Counted from the first letter of the stretch, positions 32,880 to 43,779 are shown. The stretch: 64,000 nt of DNA from Yponomeuta sedellus (GCA_934045075.1 OW203734.1:14134016-14198015); one strand, 5' to 3'. Notes: generated from the sequence alone by a model not told the origin. Numbers and translations are program-made.

Positions 32880-33560
32880 AATGGCAAACGGCAAGTGTAT
32901 TTGCCTCTCTTGTCTCTTCAACGTATCTTCTTGTCTCTACCAGGAACCCTAAAAGGATGTGATTTGTTTCCATAGTGTAACTGAATGGAGCTTATTCCAA
33001 TTCAATTTTAAGTCATCTGACATTTAGTTTTATTTAAATATCTGACTGATGGAAGTCAGTTATTATTTCGTTCGTTTAATAAATTGCCTGCGGTCGTGAC
33101 AAAACAGGTTATCAGTCTGAGACTGTGCCCTAAATAAGTTTAAATTAATGCCTTAGCGCATCATCTATCACTTGGACAGGGGGCGCTCTCGGGGAGAGAC
33201 GCTGGCGTGACGTCACCAATGTCTTCACTCCACAGAGAGGTACGAAAGATGCGCTCCGTGTGATTTTCACTGCATGCCGCCATTGGTCTTGTGGTGTCAC
33301 TTTGAAAACCGTGTCATGGTTTCGATTCTCAATAAGGTCTGCTATATGTGTGTATTATCTGTTAGCTTTTAGAATATACCGCGGGGTTTAGAGTAGGCTT
33401 CGGTTTTCGCCAATTTTCGCCGGTTTTCGTACTGATGGTGGAGTTCTGATTTCGAAATTAAGTGTCATATAAGTTCCGATTTCGAAATAAAGTGTCATAT
33501 TTTGTATAATAAAGTATTAATAGATAGCTTGAAGAGAGACGTAACATACTGTGACGTTTT
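32880..33560. other. Unclassified sequence with a short tandem duplication
   Basis: 'ttccgatttcgaaat.aagtg' motifs repeat at about 33448 and 33475. 'ctgttagcttttagaatata' at 33359 recurs in the hairpin at 33634. No gene. Confidence 0.5.
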
Positions 33561-33562
33561 AA

Positions 33563-33625
33563 AAACCTATTTAGAGGCTAAAAATTCCGCCCATGCCAGT
33601 ACTCGAACCCGCGACCTCTGGCTAA
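33563..33625 (-). repeat. SINE family C, 3' fragment
   Basis: 'aaaacctatttagaggctaa' and 'tactcgaacccgcgacctct' (tail and B box). It ends next to the hairpin at 33634. Confidence 0.75.
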
Positions 33626-33633
33626 CATAATAT

Positions 33634-33722
33634 GTCACAATACCTACATATAGTCTGTTAGCTTTTAGAATATACCACGGCTATATTCTAAAAACTAACA
33701 GACTATATGTAGGTATTGTGAC
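33634..33722. repeat. Hairpin, 41-bp arms
   Basis: 33634-33674 pairs with 33682-33722 with one mismatch around a 7-nt loop (ccacggc). Confidence 0.92.
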
Positions 33723-33724
33723 GA

Positions 33725-34390
33725 TCTACTTATTAAAATGCTGAATTAAAGCAATACTTTCTTCTTATTATCTCTTTTTATCGAAACCCTAGCCTAGCTG
33801 CGGGACTCAATACACTAACGCGTAATCAGAACGTAACGATTTGCTGTAAAACAATTCAAACTTAATTGGACGGCTGAGCCGCATAAAGAATGTTTCAGTA
33901 TGTAGGTATATTATTATTTTGTGAACCAAGTGAGCCTAAGGATAGAAAAAAAGCCAGCCATCTTAGTCCAGCAGACTTTCTAGGCCCTTTTATTTAACCG
34001 CAGAGATGTCTTCACTTCATGCCCTAAGGGCGCGTTCTCACAATATAACTCATGTTAGCGCGGGCAGCGTCAGGCAAAGCGTCATCGGAAGATCCCTGGA
34101 TTAGGTCCTTAATGTTAGAGGTATTCGTACAAGGAAATGTGGGAAGACAGACTAATTTATGCAAAATAGGCTTTTGTAGGTGAAATAAAGAGTAGTTACA
34201 AACCTATAGCCTCTTATCCCGTGGAGGTAAAATTTACTCCGAATCTATGTAGATTTGAAAAAAAAAAACATTTATCCAAATAATTAGGAAGATAATTATT
34301 TGACCTGGAACATTAAGTTTTCCAGATCTCTTACTTTAGGTCCATCGGTTGTGAATTAAATAAGTTACATATGATGTCCTTAGTATAAAA
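33725..34390. other. Nothing recognised
   Basis: No gene or repeat assigned. Confidence 0.5.
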
Positions 34391-34394
34391 GAAA

Positions 34395-34502
34395 TGACTT
34401 TTAGTGATAACACCGCCGTCTGTACTCTTAGGTTAAGAAATATCTGTGTAATTTCCATTATTATGTACCTACTATAAAGTGTTTTGCGTCTATCTATCTA
34501 TA
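34395..34502 (+). repeat. LINE 3' UTR end (family M) with TCTA tail
   Basis: 'gacttttagtgataacaccg', 'tcttaggttaagaaatatct' and a (CTAT)n end. Confidence 0.6.
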
Positions 34503-34767
34503 GAACACCAGGGCTAGAAGGATATTTCTTAGTTAATTTTTTTCAAGTATCCGCCATAAGTTTACTAGTCACTTCAGAACATTACGTAAATTTATAAACA
34601 ATGTTTGTTTAAAATGTTACATAACGCCAATCCGCTGTGGGCCCTTACTGCCTATCTGAGAAAAAAACCTTTGTTCTGCAGTGGAACGTGTAAGGACTAC
34701 ATGAAAAAGAACGTTATGCAAGGTGTCGCAAATCCCTATCTTCTTTTTCTTTTGGTTGGCTATCTAT

Positions 34768-35180
34768 TTAGCCCCGTGATGTTGCGGCTTGGAACACTTC
34801 TAGGTTTCTCGTGTTGAAACACTCATGATTTTGGATCCACGATGTTTTTCTGCGGCCAAGTCTCCTTGTCCCTGAATTTTTACTTTGCACAATGAGTTGC
34901 AGCAGATTGTAATTCTGACTACGCATGATATGACCAAAGTATATGGTTTGGTCATATCTGACCAAAGGTTTTTCCGTTTCATGGTTTTAAGAGCTCTAAT
35001 ATTTTGTTCATTCATTGCAAAACCGTGTCTTACATACTCTGTCTATCCCTTAGCTGAGGTCTATCCATGATATTTTCAGCATTATTCCATATAGCCACAT
35101 TTCGAACGCTTCTAAGCTTTCACTTAGAGTCTGGGTTAGAGTCCAGGCTTCTACTCCATATAGGAAGACTGAAAATGTGT
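34768..35180 (-). pseudogene. RTE-like reverse transcriptase, C-terminal fragment
   Basis: From 35180 downwards the minus strand reads 'FLYGVEAWTLTQ' and 'LEAFEMWLYGIMLKISWID', then, after a frame break, 'LVRYDQTIYFGHIMRSQNYN' and 'GTRRLGRRKTSWIQNH'. These are the conserved C-terminal motifs of RTE-like ORF2 (YG.E.W, W..R.L...W, GHI.R, G.R..GRR..SW). The upstream RT and endonuclease are absent; stops and shifts interrupt it, so it is dead. Confidence 0.8.
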
Positions 35181-35212
35181 AGCACCGCACCCTTATATAA
35201 GTTTCTGTACGA

Positions 35213-35478
35213 TATCAAGCTTTGTATGCCCCCACTGCTGGGGCACGGGTCTCTTCCTGCATCGCAGGAAGGTTAGGCCATACCGGTCACCAACCCACCA
35301 ACCCGGACTTGGCCCCCTTGGTGGTGCCAAGTCCGGGTTGGTGGAGGTTTGTAAGACAGTGGCGGGTCTTACTGTCAAAAGTTATCAAGCCGCCCATAAG
35401 GCTTCTGACATGGCTTAACGACGGCCATTACGTGATAATTGTCACCAACGGCTTTAACGTGCCTTGCGAAGCACGGGT
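35213..35478 (-). repeat. 5S-derived SINE (family D) with internal inverted duplication
   Basis: Tail and body are present. Around 35290-35345 'caacccggacttggcccc' and its complement 'tgccaagtccgggttggtgg' lie back to back, a local hairpin not seen in other copies. The 5S head is missing. Confidence 0.83.
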
Positions 35479-35479
35479 C

Positions 35480-36465
35480 TCTATATGAATTCTAAAATGG
35501 GGGATGAATTAGCCATGCTGGAATACTCGTATAAAGAGCTCATAACAGATTTCACCGCTGGGCATATAATGGGTATTCAATAGTGTATTTATAGTGTAGT
35601 TATAATTATTTAAGCTCAGTGAAGGAGATAAAAACATTTCTTCGTAGATAAGACCAAGTCATAAGTGTCACGAAGTCAGTTTTTTCCAATCTAAAAATGT
35701 TCTACGCAAAGTAATTGGCTACTTAGCGGGGACCCCTAAAAGTGTGTGAGCGAGAAAATTTTATTTATGGAGCGCCATGTTTAATGACATCATTACAAAA
35801 TATTATCTGCGACTTCACATTTTCGCGCGCGCAGCTATCTAATCAAGAAAATGTGTTTTGCGCTGGCACAAACCCGTGTAAGGAAAATTACAATATTAAG
35901 TAAATATTACGTGCCTTCTTACGTTTTCTTTACATTTTAATTCCATATCGAGCTCTATCGAGTTACCCGACGATACGTTTCACTTGATAGCATAAGCTTA
36001 GTAGACATTTTTAAGTTCGTTTTTAACATTCCTAAGAAGGCAATTTTACGACTAACTTACTAAGACAGGATAAGGATTTTCTTGAATATAATTATCGTGT
36101 ATTAACATATGTTTTAAAGAGTATCTTAGTCTATTGGGATTTTGACGTAGACTCCAACGTGTGCCCCTAACATAGTAAAGGCTTTTGTTTTTTAGGATGC
36201 CTTATACCTTTGCCAATGCCTTCTGTTTACGTGACCTAAAAAGAACTTAACTTTTTGATGAAGTACTAAACAACAATACTTATTTATAGTTATGACAGAC
36301 GTAAAACACATACGTCATTATTTTTGAAGAATTCATCGCAAAATGTTTTATTAGTGCGGGTTGTCCAGCATCTAGTAAAAGTTAAAGTTTTCCCGATACA
36401 TGAAACGGGCGAAACATTAACTAAATTTCATTAGTATCGCCACTAATTGTCCACACAGTAAAAAA
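35480..36465. other. AT-rich sequence, nothing recognised
   Basis: No gene or repeat assigned over about 1 kb. Confidence 0.5.
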
Positions 36466-36470
36466 TATCT

Positions 36471-36672
36471 AGACCTAGTCCCAAACTAGGATATCTTGTA
36501 CTATGGTAACCAGGCAAGGACGTCACAGACATGAAAATTGGGTGTATTTTCATGTCTGTGACGGCCTTGCCAATTGTACAAATGTAATTTGTAAGCGGCC
36601 CTCAGTAGTAATCGAACCTACGACCTTTGTCTTGCCAGCCAGGCGCCTTAGCGGCTAGGCTAACGAGGCAGT
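36471..36672 (-). repeat. tRNA-derived SINE family B, full length
   Basis: Minus strand: 'tgcctcgttagcctagccgc' (A box region), 'gtaggttcgattact' (B box), then 'catgtctgtgacgtccttgc' and the tail 'gatatcctagtttgggac'. It includes a palindrome around 36532-36562 ('catgaaaat...attttcatg'). Confidence 0.75.
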
Positions 36673-37054
36673 CAAGATGTACATTTTTAAGTCTCCTATG
36701 TGATTTCTGGCATACAAAGATAGTTAGATTGGGAACACTTTACATACTCGTATAACAAAAAACTCAGAAAAATATATTTTATCTTTAAATGTATTTTTCC
36801 GAGTAAGATAATACGAGTATATTTTGTTCGGAGCCATCAGTGCGCATATTTGACTTGCTCTGAGAGTAACTTTTATTACAAGTATTTTCTCTGGTGGATA
36901 TTTTTCAAATTGCATCACAGTTTGAAATTGGGAGTCTTTGCAAAATTTACTGAGCAATTTCTTTGCAACCCACCGTTTATGCTGCAAGCTTTGTCAACCC
37001 TAACAGCGTATTTAATGAGAAAGTCATTCCGTCATTATTTTTGATACACGTAGG

Positions 37055-37192
37055 GCCGGTTTCTGAATTGAGATTTTCACTAATTACCTAATTACATAAG
37101 TATCGTCCTGTCTCGCTCTTTGCTGAGAAATTTGACGACACAGAACTACAGTTAAGTATTTACTCAGCGAAATCCTCAATTCAGAAACTGGC
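37055..37192. mobile_element. Short inverted-repeat element (family P), copy 2
   Basis: Ends 'ccggtttctgaattgagatt' and complementary 'cctcaattcagaaactggc'. Interior 'agttaagtatttactcag' is shared with 20166-20289. No transposase. Confidence 0.7.
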
Positions 37193-37199
37193 ATATAAG

Positions 37200-37660
37200 C
37201 TACCAAGCTGCGCAGTTTAATTAGTCAAACCATTGAGCAATACGTATTTACTATGTCAAAGTAATACATGGTCCCAAAATTAATCGGGGATTAAGACAAA
37301 TTGTGCGGATCAGGCCCTACCTTCGCAGACAAACGATTATATTACTTGAACTTAGCTAGACTGATTTGCCGTGATGAAAATAAACATCACATCGCCTTTA
37401 AGCTTATATTCTTAAGGGTCTTTTCCATTTCACTGTCAAACGGAGATAGGTTTGCTGATTCACGTGGTAAATGTGGCGAGGTTAAGGACATTATGAGCTA
37501 AGTTTGGGATATTTATGCTCTAGATTGAGTTGTGAAATTTGTAAGACAATGGTCAAATATGTTTTAGAGATGCTAAAAGTTTGTTATTAACATTAAAGTA
37601 CCCCTTGTCATTGATTATATATCAAATGGGTCTAATCGCGAATATTTATTATGTAAAAGC
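37200..37660. other. Nothing recognised
   Basis: A 66-aa frame at 37301 has no recognised domain. Confidence 0.5.
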
Positions 37661-37675
37661 AGCGGCTTAAATTTT

Positions 37676-37845
37676 CAAAACCTTTTAGAGGCTAAAACTT
37701 CCACCCATGCCAGGATTCAAACCCGCGACCTCTGGCTATCCGTGCCAGCGCTCATCAAACTGAGCTAATGGGTGACTCACCGGCATCAGTGAAATTTCGA
37801 ACCTCTCTACAATAATCTCTGTATTACGTCCAGGAAGCGACATCT
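37676..37845 (-). mobile_element. SINE family C, canonical 170-bp form with TSD
   Basis: Flanked by a perfect 12-bp 'ggcttaaatttt' (37664-37675, 37846-37857). Minus strand: 'agatgtcgcttcctggacgt', 'aatacagagattattgtaga', tRNA-like core, tail 'agcctctaaaaggttttg'. This copy has neither the extra head nor the inverted arm, so it defines the basic unit. Confidence 0.9.
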
Positions 37846-37859
37846 GGCTTAAATTTTAC

Positions 37860-38615
37860 TTTGAACATTGACATTCATCAAAAATATGAATTACTTACGT
37901 TGAAATAAAATTTATTTGCTTTGGGAACAGACAAAAACATAATAATTATAACTTCCACAATCCACACTGAAATGACTAGGTCCCATACCATACATAATGT
38001 AAGGCAAACACACTATCTTTTTGAGCGCCGTCGTAGTCATACAAAAATACTTTCAAGCACAAAGATGATGACTATTCAAATATACGTAGGTATATATTAA
38101 TTTGCACAAGAAGCAGACTAGATTACGCAATCAGTAGAGCGTCGAATAATACGAGCAAGTGAAAATCTAGCATTCCAGAAATTAAACGAATTAGAAACCT
38201 TGTAGACAATTCGGGATCTAGTTCAAAATTTTGTTTCTGAACGGGTTCGGCCCAAACTAAACTTCTACTGACAGTTAAATTATACATTCATGAAAATAAT
38301 GCTTTCGGGTACGTTTTGACGACAGGGAATTAGTGTTTTTGACTTACTTTAAACGGTAATATTGGTATATTCATCGTACTATTTTAGAACTCTAAAGCGG
38401 AGCATACAGTTCTCGATCTCGAGGCATCGGTACTATGGGGATTGACCTTTGTTTTAATTTTTGGTTTTTATTTTCGCGCTGTATTTATCTGTGAATTGTT
38501 AGTATCAGTACCATTCGCTAAGGGTAGGTGAACTGCTCACTTCCTTCCATAGTAACACTCCCTTTATTTACACCCATACATTTCATTGTCTCTCTCCGAG
38601 AGAAGTACAGGTTGT
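37860..38615. other. Nothing recognised
   Basis: No gene or repeat assigned. Confidence 0.5.
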
Positions 38616-38624
38616 ATTAATAAT

Positions 38625-38825
38625 ACATTACACAACTAGGGTGGTAATACAAAGAAAGGCCGAGATCGCAGAAGTTTGCGGCCCGAGCTGCAAGCGAGGG
38701 ACGTAAATATGCGATCGAGAGCTTTCTTTATTACCTCCCGTGTTGTGTACAGCTTTTTATGTCTACACCTGGCCAGAAAGCGGCTTTTTCCGTACGCGCA
38801 GCGTGCGGAAAAAACCACTTTATTG
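38625..38825. repeat. Repeat family I, copy 2
   Basis: Matches 15202-15400 across its length, including the stem 'ggctttttccgtacgcgcag' / 'cgtgcggaaaaa'. Followed within 35 bp by two perfect hairpins. Confidence 0.8.
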
Positions 38826-38858
38826 TATTATGACATTATAAACAAATAACATAAACAT

Positions 38859-38899
38859 AGACTCACACCTGTAGGACTGTATCCTACAGGTGTGAGTCT
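38859..38899. repeat. Perfect hairpin, 18-bp arms
   Basis: 'agactcacacctgtagga' and its complement around a 5-nt loop (ctgta). Confidence 0.93.
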
Positions 38900-38912
38900 G
38901 TGTTACTGCAAC

Positions 38913-38978
38913 GGCAACTTTACTGGTAGACCCTGATCTTTACCTGTGTAAAGATCAGGGTCTACCAGTAAAGTTGCC
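38913..38978. repeat. Perfect hairpin, 31-bp arms
   Basis: 38913-38943 ('ggcaactttactggtagacc...') pairs perfectly with 38948-38978 around 'ctgt'. Confidence 0.95.
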
Positions 38979-39386
38979 ATGATCCTAACAGATTTTTATC
39001 GCTACATCAACATCCATTCGTAGCATACACGCTCGCTGCGTCGCTTGTTGTGTATTTATGTTGTTGTGTTCTGTACCTATCTGTCGCCGTCATGACTCGA
39101 TGAGGAGGACATCATCATCATCATATTTTTTTAAAGTAAATAAGCTCTCAAATACTCAAATCAGTATACATACGAGTTCAGGCCCATTTTCAAGTCAGCA
39201 ACAGCGTTAAACTGAAAGCTTGATGACTGTACACACACATATTTACACCGCACTCAGAGCGACATGAATACATTTGAATAAATCTTACGAGGCTGTGCCT
39301 AAGCCTCTTTGCGACAGTGCAGGATTGCCTAACTAATGTTATCATCGGTCCCGATGAATATAGTCATTATATAATTTGGAAACTTT

Positions 39387-39669
39387 AAGGCGATTCGGTA
39401 AGCGATTTGCAATTTAGTTTCGGTACTAATCTCAAAACATCTATGGTACTTCTTCATGATATTCGAGGTACAAAATCCATAGTCGTTGAACACTCTATTT
39501 TTTCTTCGATTTTTTGCTGTTTAACTTACTTCAAATAAAAAAAAAAATACATTTAGATACATTTTACGTTTCTATTATAGCAGTGTTTTTCTGACTACCG
39601 CTTTCTATCACAGCGGCAAAATAACTATAAGGTTTTGTTTATAGGTTTATAATATAGAGGATCTTGTTT
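39387..39669 (+). repeat. Repeat family Q, copy 1
   Basis: Shares with 46170-46467 'aaggcgatt.ggtaagcgat', 'acaaaatccatag', 'atagcagtgtttt', 'catagcggcaaaa'-like and 'tttataatatagag'. Class unknown. Confidence 0.75.
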
Positions 39670-39964
39670 TTTACAAACGATATATTAATAAGTTTTTTAC
39701 CAATAAACTTAAGATTGCAACATAATTATTGTGTTCAAGTTTGGCAAAAGCAAGTTGCCTGGAATACTTTGTCGCGCCGTAAACAAGCCCTCCTTGTCAC
39801 TTCTTCAGGCAAACGAAGGAGAAAACATCCGAAAATCACTGAGAAAAGATATACACTACAATAGCCGATTGACACTAACTAAACTGAATTAGAAGCTGCC
39901 TCTGAAGTGAAATTTATGTGTATTTGAAGCTTTGTGTATTTATGAAAATATAAATTATCTCGGT

Positions 39965-40055
39965 TGTAATTGTAATAAGACCGCCAATTGTACTTCGATC
40001 TAAGAAACTATTTTGTTATTCTCCCTTCTAGTGCAAAAAGCGTTCTCGGTTTATA
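39965..40055 (+). repeat. LINE 3' UTR end (family M)
   Basis: 'gtaataagaccgccaattgt' followed by a degraded tail. Confidence 0.55.
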
Positions 40056-40423
40056 AGTTCGTCTTTGTGTGAATAGACTGAAGACGAAGAAATTCATTTG
40101 TATTTAGCGCTGAGAGTAAGATTTAAGTAAAACTCTATTAAAATGTAGACTACTATAAGCCAGGCGACGAAATGGAAATTCGCGATTAGGTCAAGAAATT
40201 AAGGTGAACAAAGCAAAGCGATTTCCCAAAGGAATCCCGCGGAAACGTGTCAAGAATCCCTTTTGTAAACAAACGGTGGCTTGTAAGTGAACAATGCAAT
40301 TCGGCGCGCGACTCGTAATAGCACTTAGCAAGTCGACACTGAACAAAATAGACGTAAATACTGTACAAAAGGATCTACCACAAGAATGCCAAACTGCCAA
40401 GAATTGCAAACCAAATTTGAAAA

Positions 40424-40541
40424 TTTCACTGATGCCGTGAGTCGCCCATTGGCTCAATTGGTAGAACGCTGGTACGGATATCCAGAGGTTGCGGGTTCGA
40501 ATCCCGGCATGGGTGAAATTTTTAGCCTCTAAATAGGTTTT
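40424..40541 (+). mobile_element. SINE family C, short form with TSD
   Basis: tRNA-like core 'cccattggctcaattggtag' to 'gcgggttcgaatcccgg' and tail 'agcctctaaataggtttt', flanked by the perfect 12-bp repeat 'caaatttgaaaa' (40412-40423, 40542-40553). The leader of the canonical form is absent. Confidence 0.85.
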
Positions 40542-40599
40542 CAAATTTGAAAAGTTGGGGATTTTGAATTTGGAGATTTTTGAAAATATTCTTATGTAT

Positions 40600-40715
40600 T
40601 TTGGAAGAATCCTGGCTACCCATAGCACAGGGAATCCTAGTTCGGGAGCCAGTAACTACTTTTTGTAACCGTTTTACAATAAAGTTTTTGTCATTTTCAT
40701 TTCATTTTCATTCTC
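40600..40715 (+). repeat. LINE-like 3' end with conserved stem-loop
   Basis: Stem 'ctggctaccc' (40612-40621) against 'gggagccag' (40644-40652) around 'atagcacagggaatcctagt'; then 'acaataaagtttttgtcatt' and an (ATTTTC)n-like tail. Confidence 0.65.
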
Positions 40716-40968
40716 TCCAAAATGATTTTGTGGTAGTAACCTAGTTTTACTTGTAACGTTTCATCATCTTGCCCATTATTTAAATTTCCATCATTTATTT
40801 AAATCCAAATTTAAATTTCAACTCCAAAATTTATAAATTTAATTAAATATTTTATTTTATTTATGTATGGCTCTCACTAACATATTTAGTTTTATACTGA
40901 GTGTCATATTTACTAACAACCTATGGATATTTATCCGAAATAAAGAAATACAATACAATACAATACAA

Positions 40969-41120
40969 TTATGTTCCCACCTAGGAGCACGGATCTCTGC
41001 CCTGAGGAAGGTAAAGGCCATACTCCACCACGGGGGCCAAGTCCGGGTTGGTGGAGGCTTGCAAGACTAGTAGCTGGTCTTACTGTGAGAATTTTTCAAA
41101 CCGCCCTAAGGCCCGTAATG
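40969..41120 (-). repeat. 5S-derived SINE (family D), 3' part, inverted pair left
   Basis: Tail and body to 'accgccctaaggccc'; the 5S head is missing. The next repeat is a D copy in opposite orientation. Confidence 0.78.
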
Positions 41121-41149
41121 TTTATTTATTTATTTAAAGGGATTAGGGA

Positions 41150-41306
41150 CGGATTGTTAACTTCTGACCGCAAGTGTATTACAATCCTCCACCAACCCGG
41201 ACTTGGCCCCCAAGGTGGAGAATGGCCTAGCCTTCCTTTGATGTAGGAAGAGACCCGTGCACCAGCAGAATAGACGGGTCGGGACGGGATATAACAAGGG
41301 TTGATA
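41150..41306 (+). repeat. 5S-derived SINE (family D), 3' part, inverted pair right
   Basis: 'caatcctccaccaacccgga' to 'ataacaagggttgata', with a small insertion before the end. It pairs with the copy on the left around a 30-bp A/T-rich spacer. Confidence 0.78.
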
Positions 41307-41722
41307 TCCATCGATTTATTTACAATACCCATAGCTGCACTAGTTAATTAATATAAACGCAGTAACAAATACAATTTTTCTTAAGCCAATTACGCTCTTA
41401 TTTTATATTAACCTTTATAGAGTCACAGTTTCTGTGTTATTTTAAATAAAAACACTTTGAGTTTGATTGAAATTACTATTTTATTATTGCTTTTGCCTTT
41501 GCCCAGCAGTGGGACACAAAATGCATAATGGTCATTAGTCATCTTTTCTTCTTACCACCAATAACTTATTACTGCTTTTCTCCTATGCCAAGCCCTCGAT
41601 CCCCTGAGAATGGATGTTTTCCCCTTGGGCGATAACGGAAACTTTATAACATTTACTTTTATGCAACGGCAAGCCAAAGCCATAGTAATTTTATTCAGTC
41701 CAGTAATTCATTATCAGTGCTT

Positions 41723-41941
41723 GTGTAGCTAACAAGTACCTACTACACCAGTACATCAGCCGTTCGCGATCAATTCGCGACTGGAAGAAACTCACGCGGC
41801 GCACTATCTTATATTTTCATGCCCCCTGCACACTGCGTCCCGCAAGATTTCCCCCTCGTGCGCCGCGTGAGTTTCCTTCAGTCGCGAATTGATATCGCGA
41901 ACGGCTGACGTACTGGTGCTGTACGTACTTGGTAACTACAC
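41723..41941. mobile_element. Foldback/MITE-like element, about 82-bp arms
   Basis: Left arm 41723-41804 and right arm 41858-41941 are complementary with several mismatches ('gccgttcgcgat', 'tcaattcgcgactg', 'aaactcacgcggcgcac'). Arms are GC-richer than the surroundings. No clear TSD. Confidence 0.75.
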
Positions 41942-41984
41942 TTGTATTTGCTCCAAATAAATAACATAAAAAAATTATAATACA

Positions 41985-42030
41985 TAACATAACGTAACCG
42001 CACGCCTGTAGCCCAGATATGTAAGCAAAG
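41985..42030 (-). repeat. RTE-like 3' end (family R) fragment
   Basis: 'cataacgtaaccgcacgcct' and 'gtagcccagat' match the R end at 14283. Confidence 0.45.
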
Positions 42031-42052
42031 ACTAGTGCAGACCTTGGTGTCT

Positions 42053-42256
42053 AAAAAACCTATTTAGAGGCTAAAAATTTCACCCATGCCGGGATTCGAA
42101 CCCGCAATCTCTGGCTATCCGTACCAGCGCTCTACCAATTGAGCCAATGGGCGACTCACGGCATCAGTAAAATTTTTAAAAAATTTTTAGCCTCTAAATA
42201 GGTTTTTAAATTTGTTCCTTAGCACGGGTTAGTGCATTAAAAATAAAAATAGTGTA
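42053..42256 (-). mobile_element. SINE family C, foldback form with TSD
   Basis: Flanked by a perfect 12-bp 'accttggtgtct' (42041-42052, 42257-42268). Minus strand: head 'tttttaatgcactaacccgt', inverted tail 'cctatttagaggctaaaaat', tRNA-like core, tail. The two tail copies are complementary. Confidence 0.88.
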
Positions 42257-42269
42257 ACCTTGGTGTCTG

Positions 42270-42955
42270 CTTAGTAGCGTCCACATGCTACGATCCTAGC
42301 AGATGAATATAGATATAATTCAACCATTTCTTTACATATTTCGTTCGTTAATTCTTTCTTTCTTTATGGCGGTTAAGACTTTTTTCTGGCTTTCTGAACT
42401 ATTTTGTTTTCGCGTGAACACCAAATGCGATTGTTTCCGCGGCGCATTGCAAGAACGTGCATTTAACTGAAATGGTAAGGGTTTATGTTGTACACTTCTT
42501 TGTAAGCTAAGGATTATAAAACGCCGAATTTGTAAGAGAAATTGTTTCAGCTCGTAAGTAAAATCTGTCGAAATCTGTAACCAGTTTCATAACGCGACAA
42601 TTTTAGTTAAAAGAATAAGAATAAAATTAATTTTAAAGAAGTAACATATTAAGACACGTTAGTTATATTAGATTTAAGTTTGCAAAAAAAACGAGTTAGC
42701 GTTGGTTGCCAAATTAAGTTAGAACCTGTGTTTCAACAAACAGCGCCTTCCCCATAGACAACAATCCTAAAAAATGCAGTAAACCTCAACCATATTTTTA
42801 AATGACCCAGCCAACGGTACCCATACTATAGCAGACATAATTAAGCCTAGACTCCAAACCTTCTCATATACCCCATATTTCTTAACTACAGTAACCATTC
42901 GTCGATGCGACGATAAGTGTTTGAAATGTTAAGTTTCAAATAAAACTGTTTTGTT
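42270..42955. other. Nothing recognised
   Basis: No gene or repeat assigned. Confidence 0.5.
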
Positions 42956-42964
42956 TTTGCGACG

Positions 42965-43115
42965 TTTATTGAAAAGAAATGAAAAGGTTTTATTTAATGT
43001 AGCGCATAAACTGCGGCTTTATGAAAATGACAAGTCAATCTTAGATGTCCAGTTAAAAATCATTTTGAAGAAAATCATCATGCATAATTTTGGAGAAAAA
43101 ATGGACAAACTCCAA
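42965..43115 (-). repeat. 3' UTR fragment of the LINE family seen at 48455
   Basis: 'gaaatgaaaaggttttattt', 'ctgcggctttatgaa' and 'ttttggagaaaaaatggac' match 48470-48600. A severely 5'-truncated copy with no coding part. Confidence 0.7.
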
Positions 43116-43560
43116 ATATTGCACTGATTATTTTTTGTTGTTTGTTACTCTTATTTATTTTTCCTTCTGTTTAAAACGGCTTCCATTTTTATGGACCACA
43201 ATATACATTTTATTTAAAAAAATATCACACGGGAATTTAAAAAAAATATTTACACGTGAAATTCAAACTCAAACTGAAAACATTAGAAAAGAAAATTAAC
43301 ACTTTAACGCCCAATCAGTATAAAAAATAATTTTATGTTAACAATAATGTTGTCAGTATTTTTGTAAAATTGCGAAAAAAAATACAGTTGGCTGCCGCAA
43401 TTCAATGCGTCTCGCCAAGTCGTGATGAACACCGATTTGATAGAGACACAACGGCCATCAGGGCCCCTATCAAAAACATATAACATTTTTTTCTGTCGCG
43501 TATTCGTCGAAACGATGAAGGTTAGGTGTCTTGAGTCAATTCATAACATAAACTTCCACC
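43116..43560. other. AT-rich sequence, nothing recognised
   Basis: Short frames at 43090 and 43304 have no recognised domain. Confidence 0.5.
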
Positions 43561-43561
43561 T

Positions 43562-43775
43562 GACGGCCTTTGTGGTCCAGCGGTAGTGCATCTTTCTACC
43601 ATGCGAGGGGTCCCGGGTTTGAACCCCGGCTGGGGACAAAAAAAAAACCCTCAGGTCTTGGATCTTTACATGTTTGTGATGTCGCTGTTTATGGTTCCCA
43701 CGACACAGGGTATCCTAGTGTGGGGCCAGAACCAATGTATGTGCCTATATGTAAATGTTGTGTTGTGATGTGCTG
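43562..43775 (+). repeat. tRNA-derived SINE family A, full length
   Basis: 'gacggcctttgtggtccagc', B box 'gggtttgaaccccggc', linker 'aggtcttggatctttacatg' and hairpin 'acgacacagggtatcctagt'. Overlapping 60-81 aa frames are chance. Confidence 0.9.
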
Positions 43776-43779
43776 TATC

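Noticed and set aside
40441..40514. Possible tRNA gene (cloverleaf-like core with clear A and B boxes)
   Set aside because: The same core with leader and tail occurs many times in the window with TSDs; the anticodon loop is not canonical. It is the head of SINE C.
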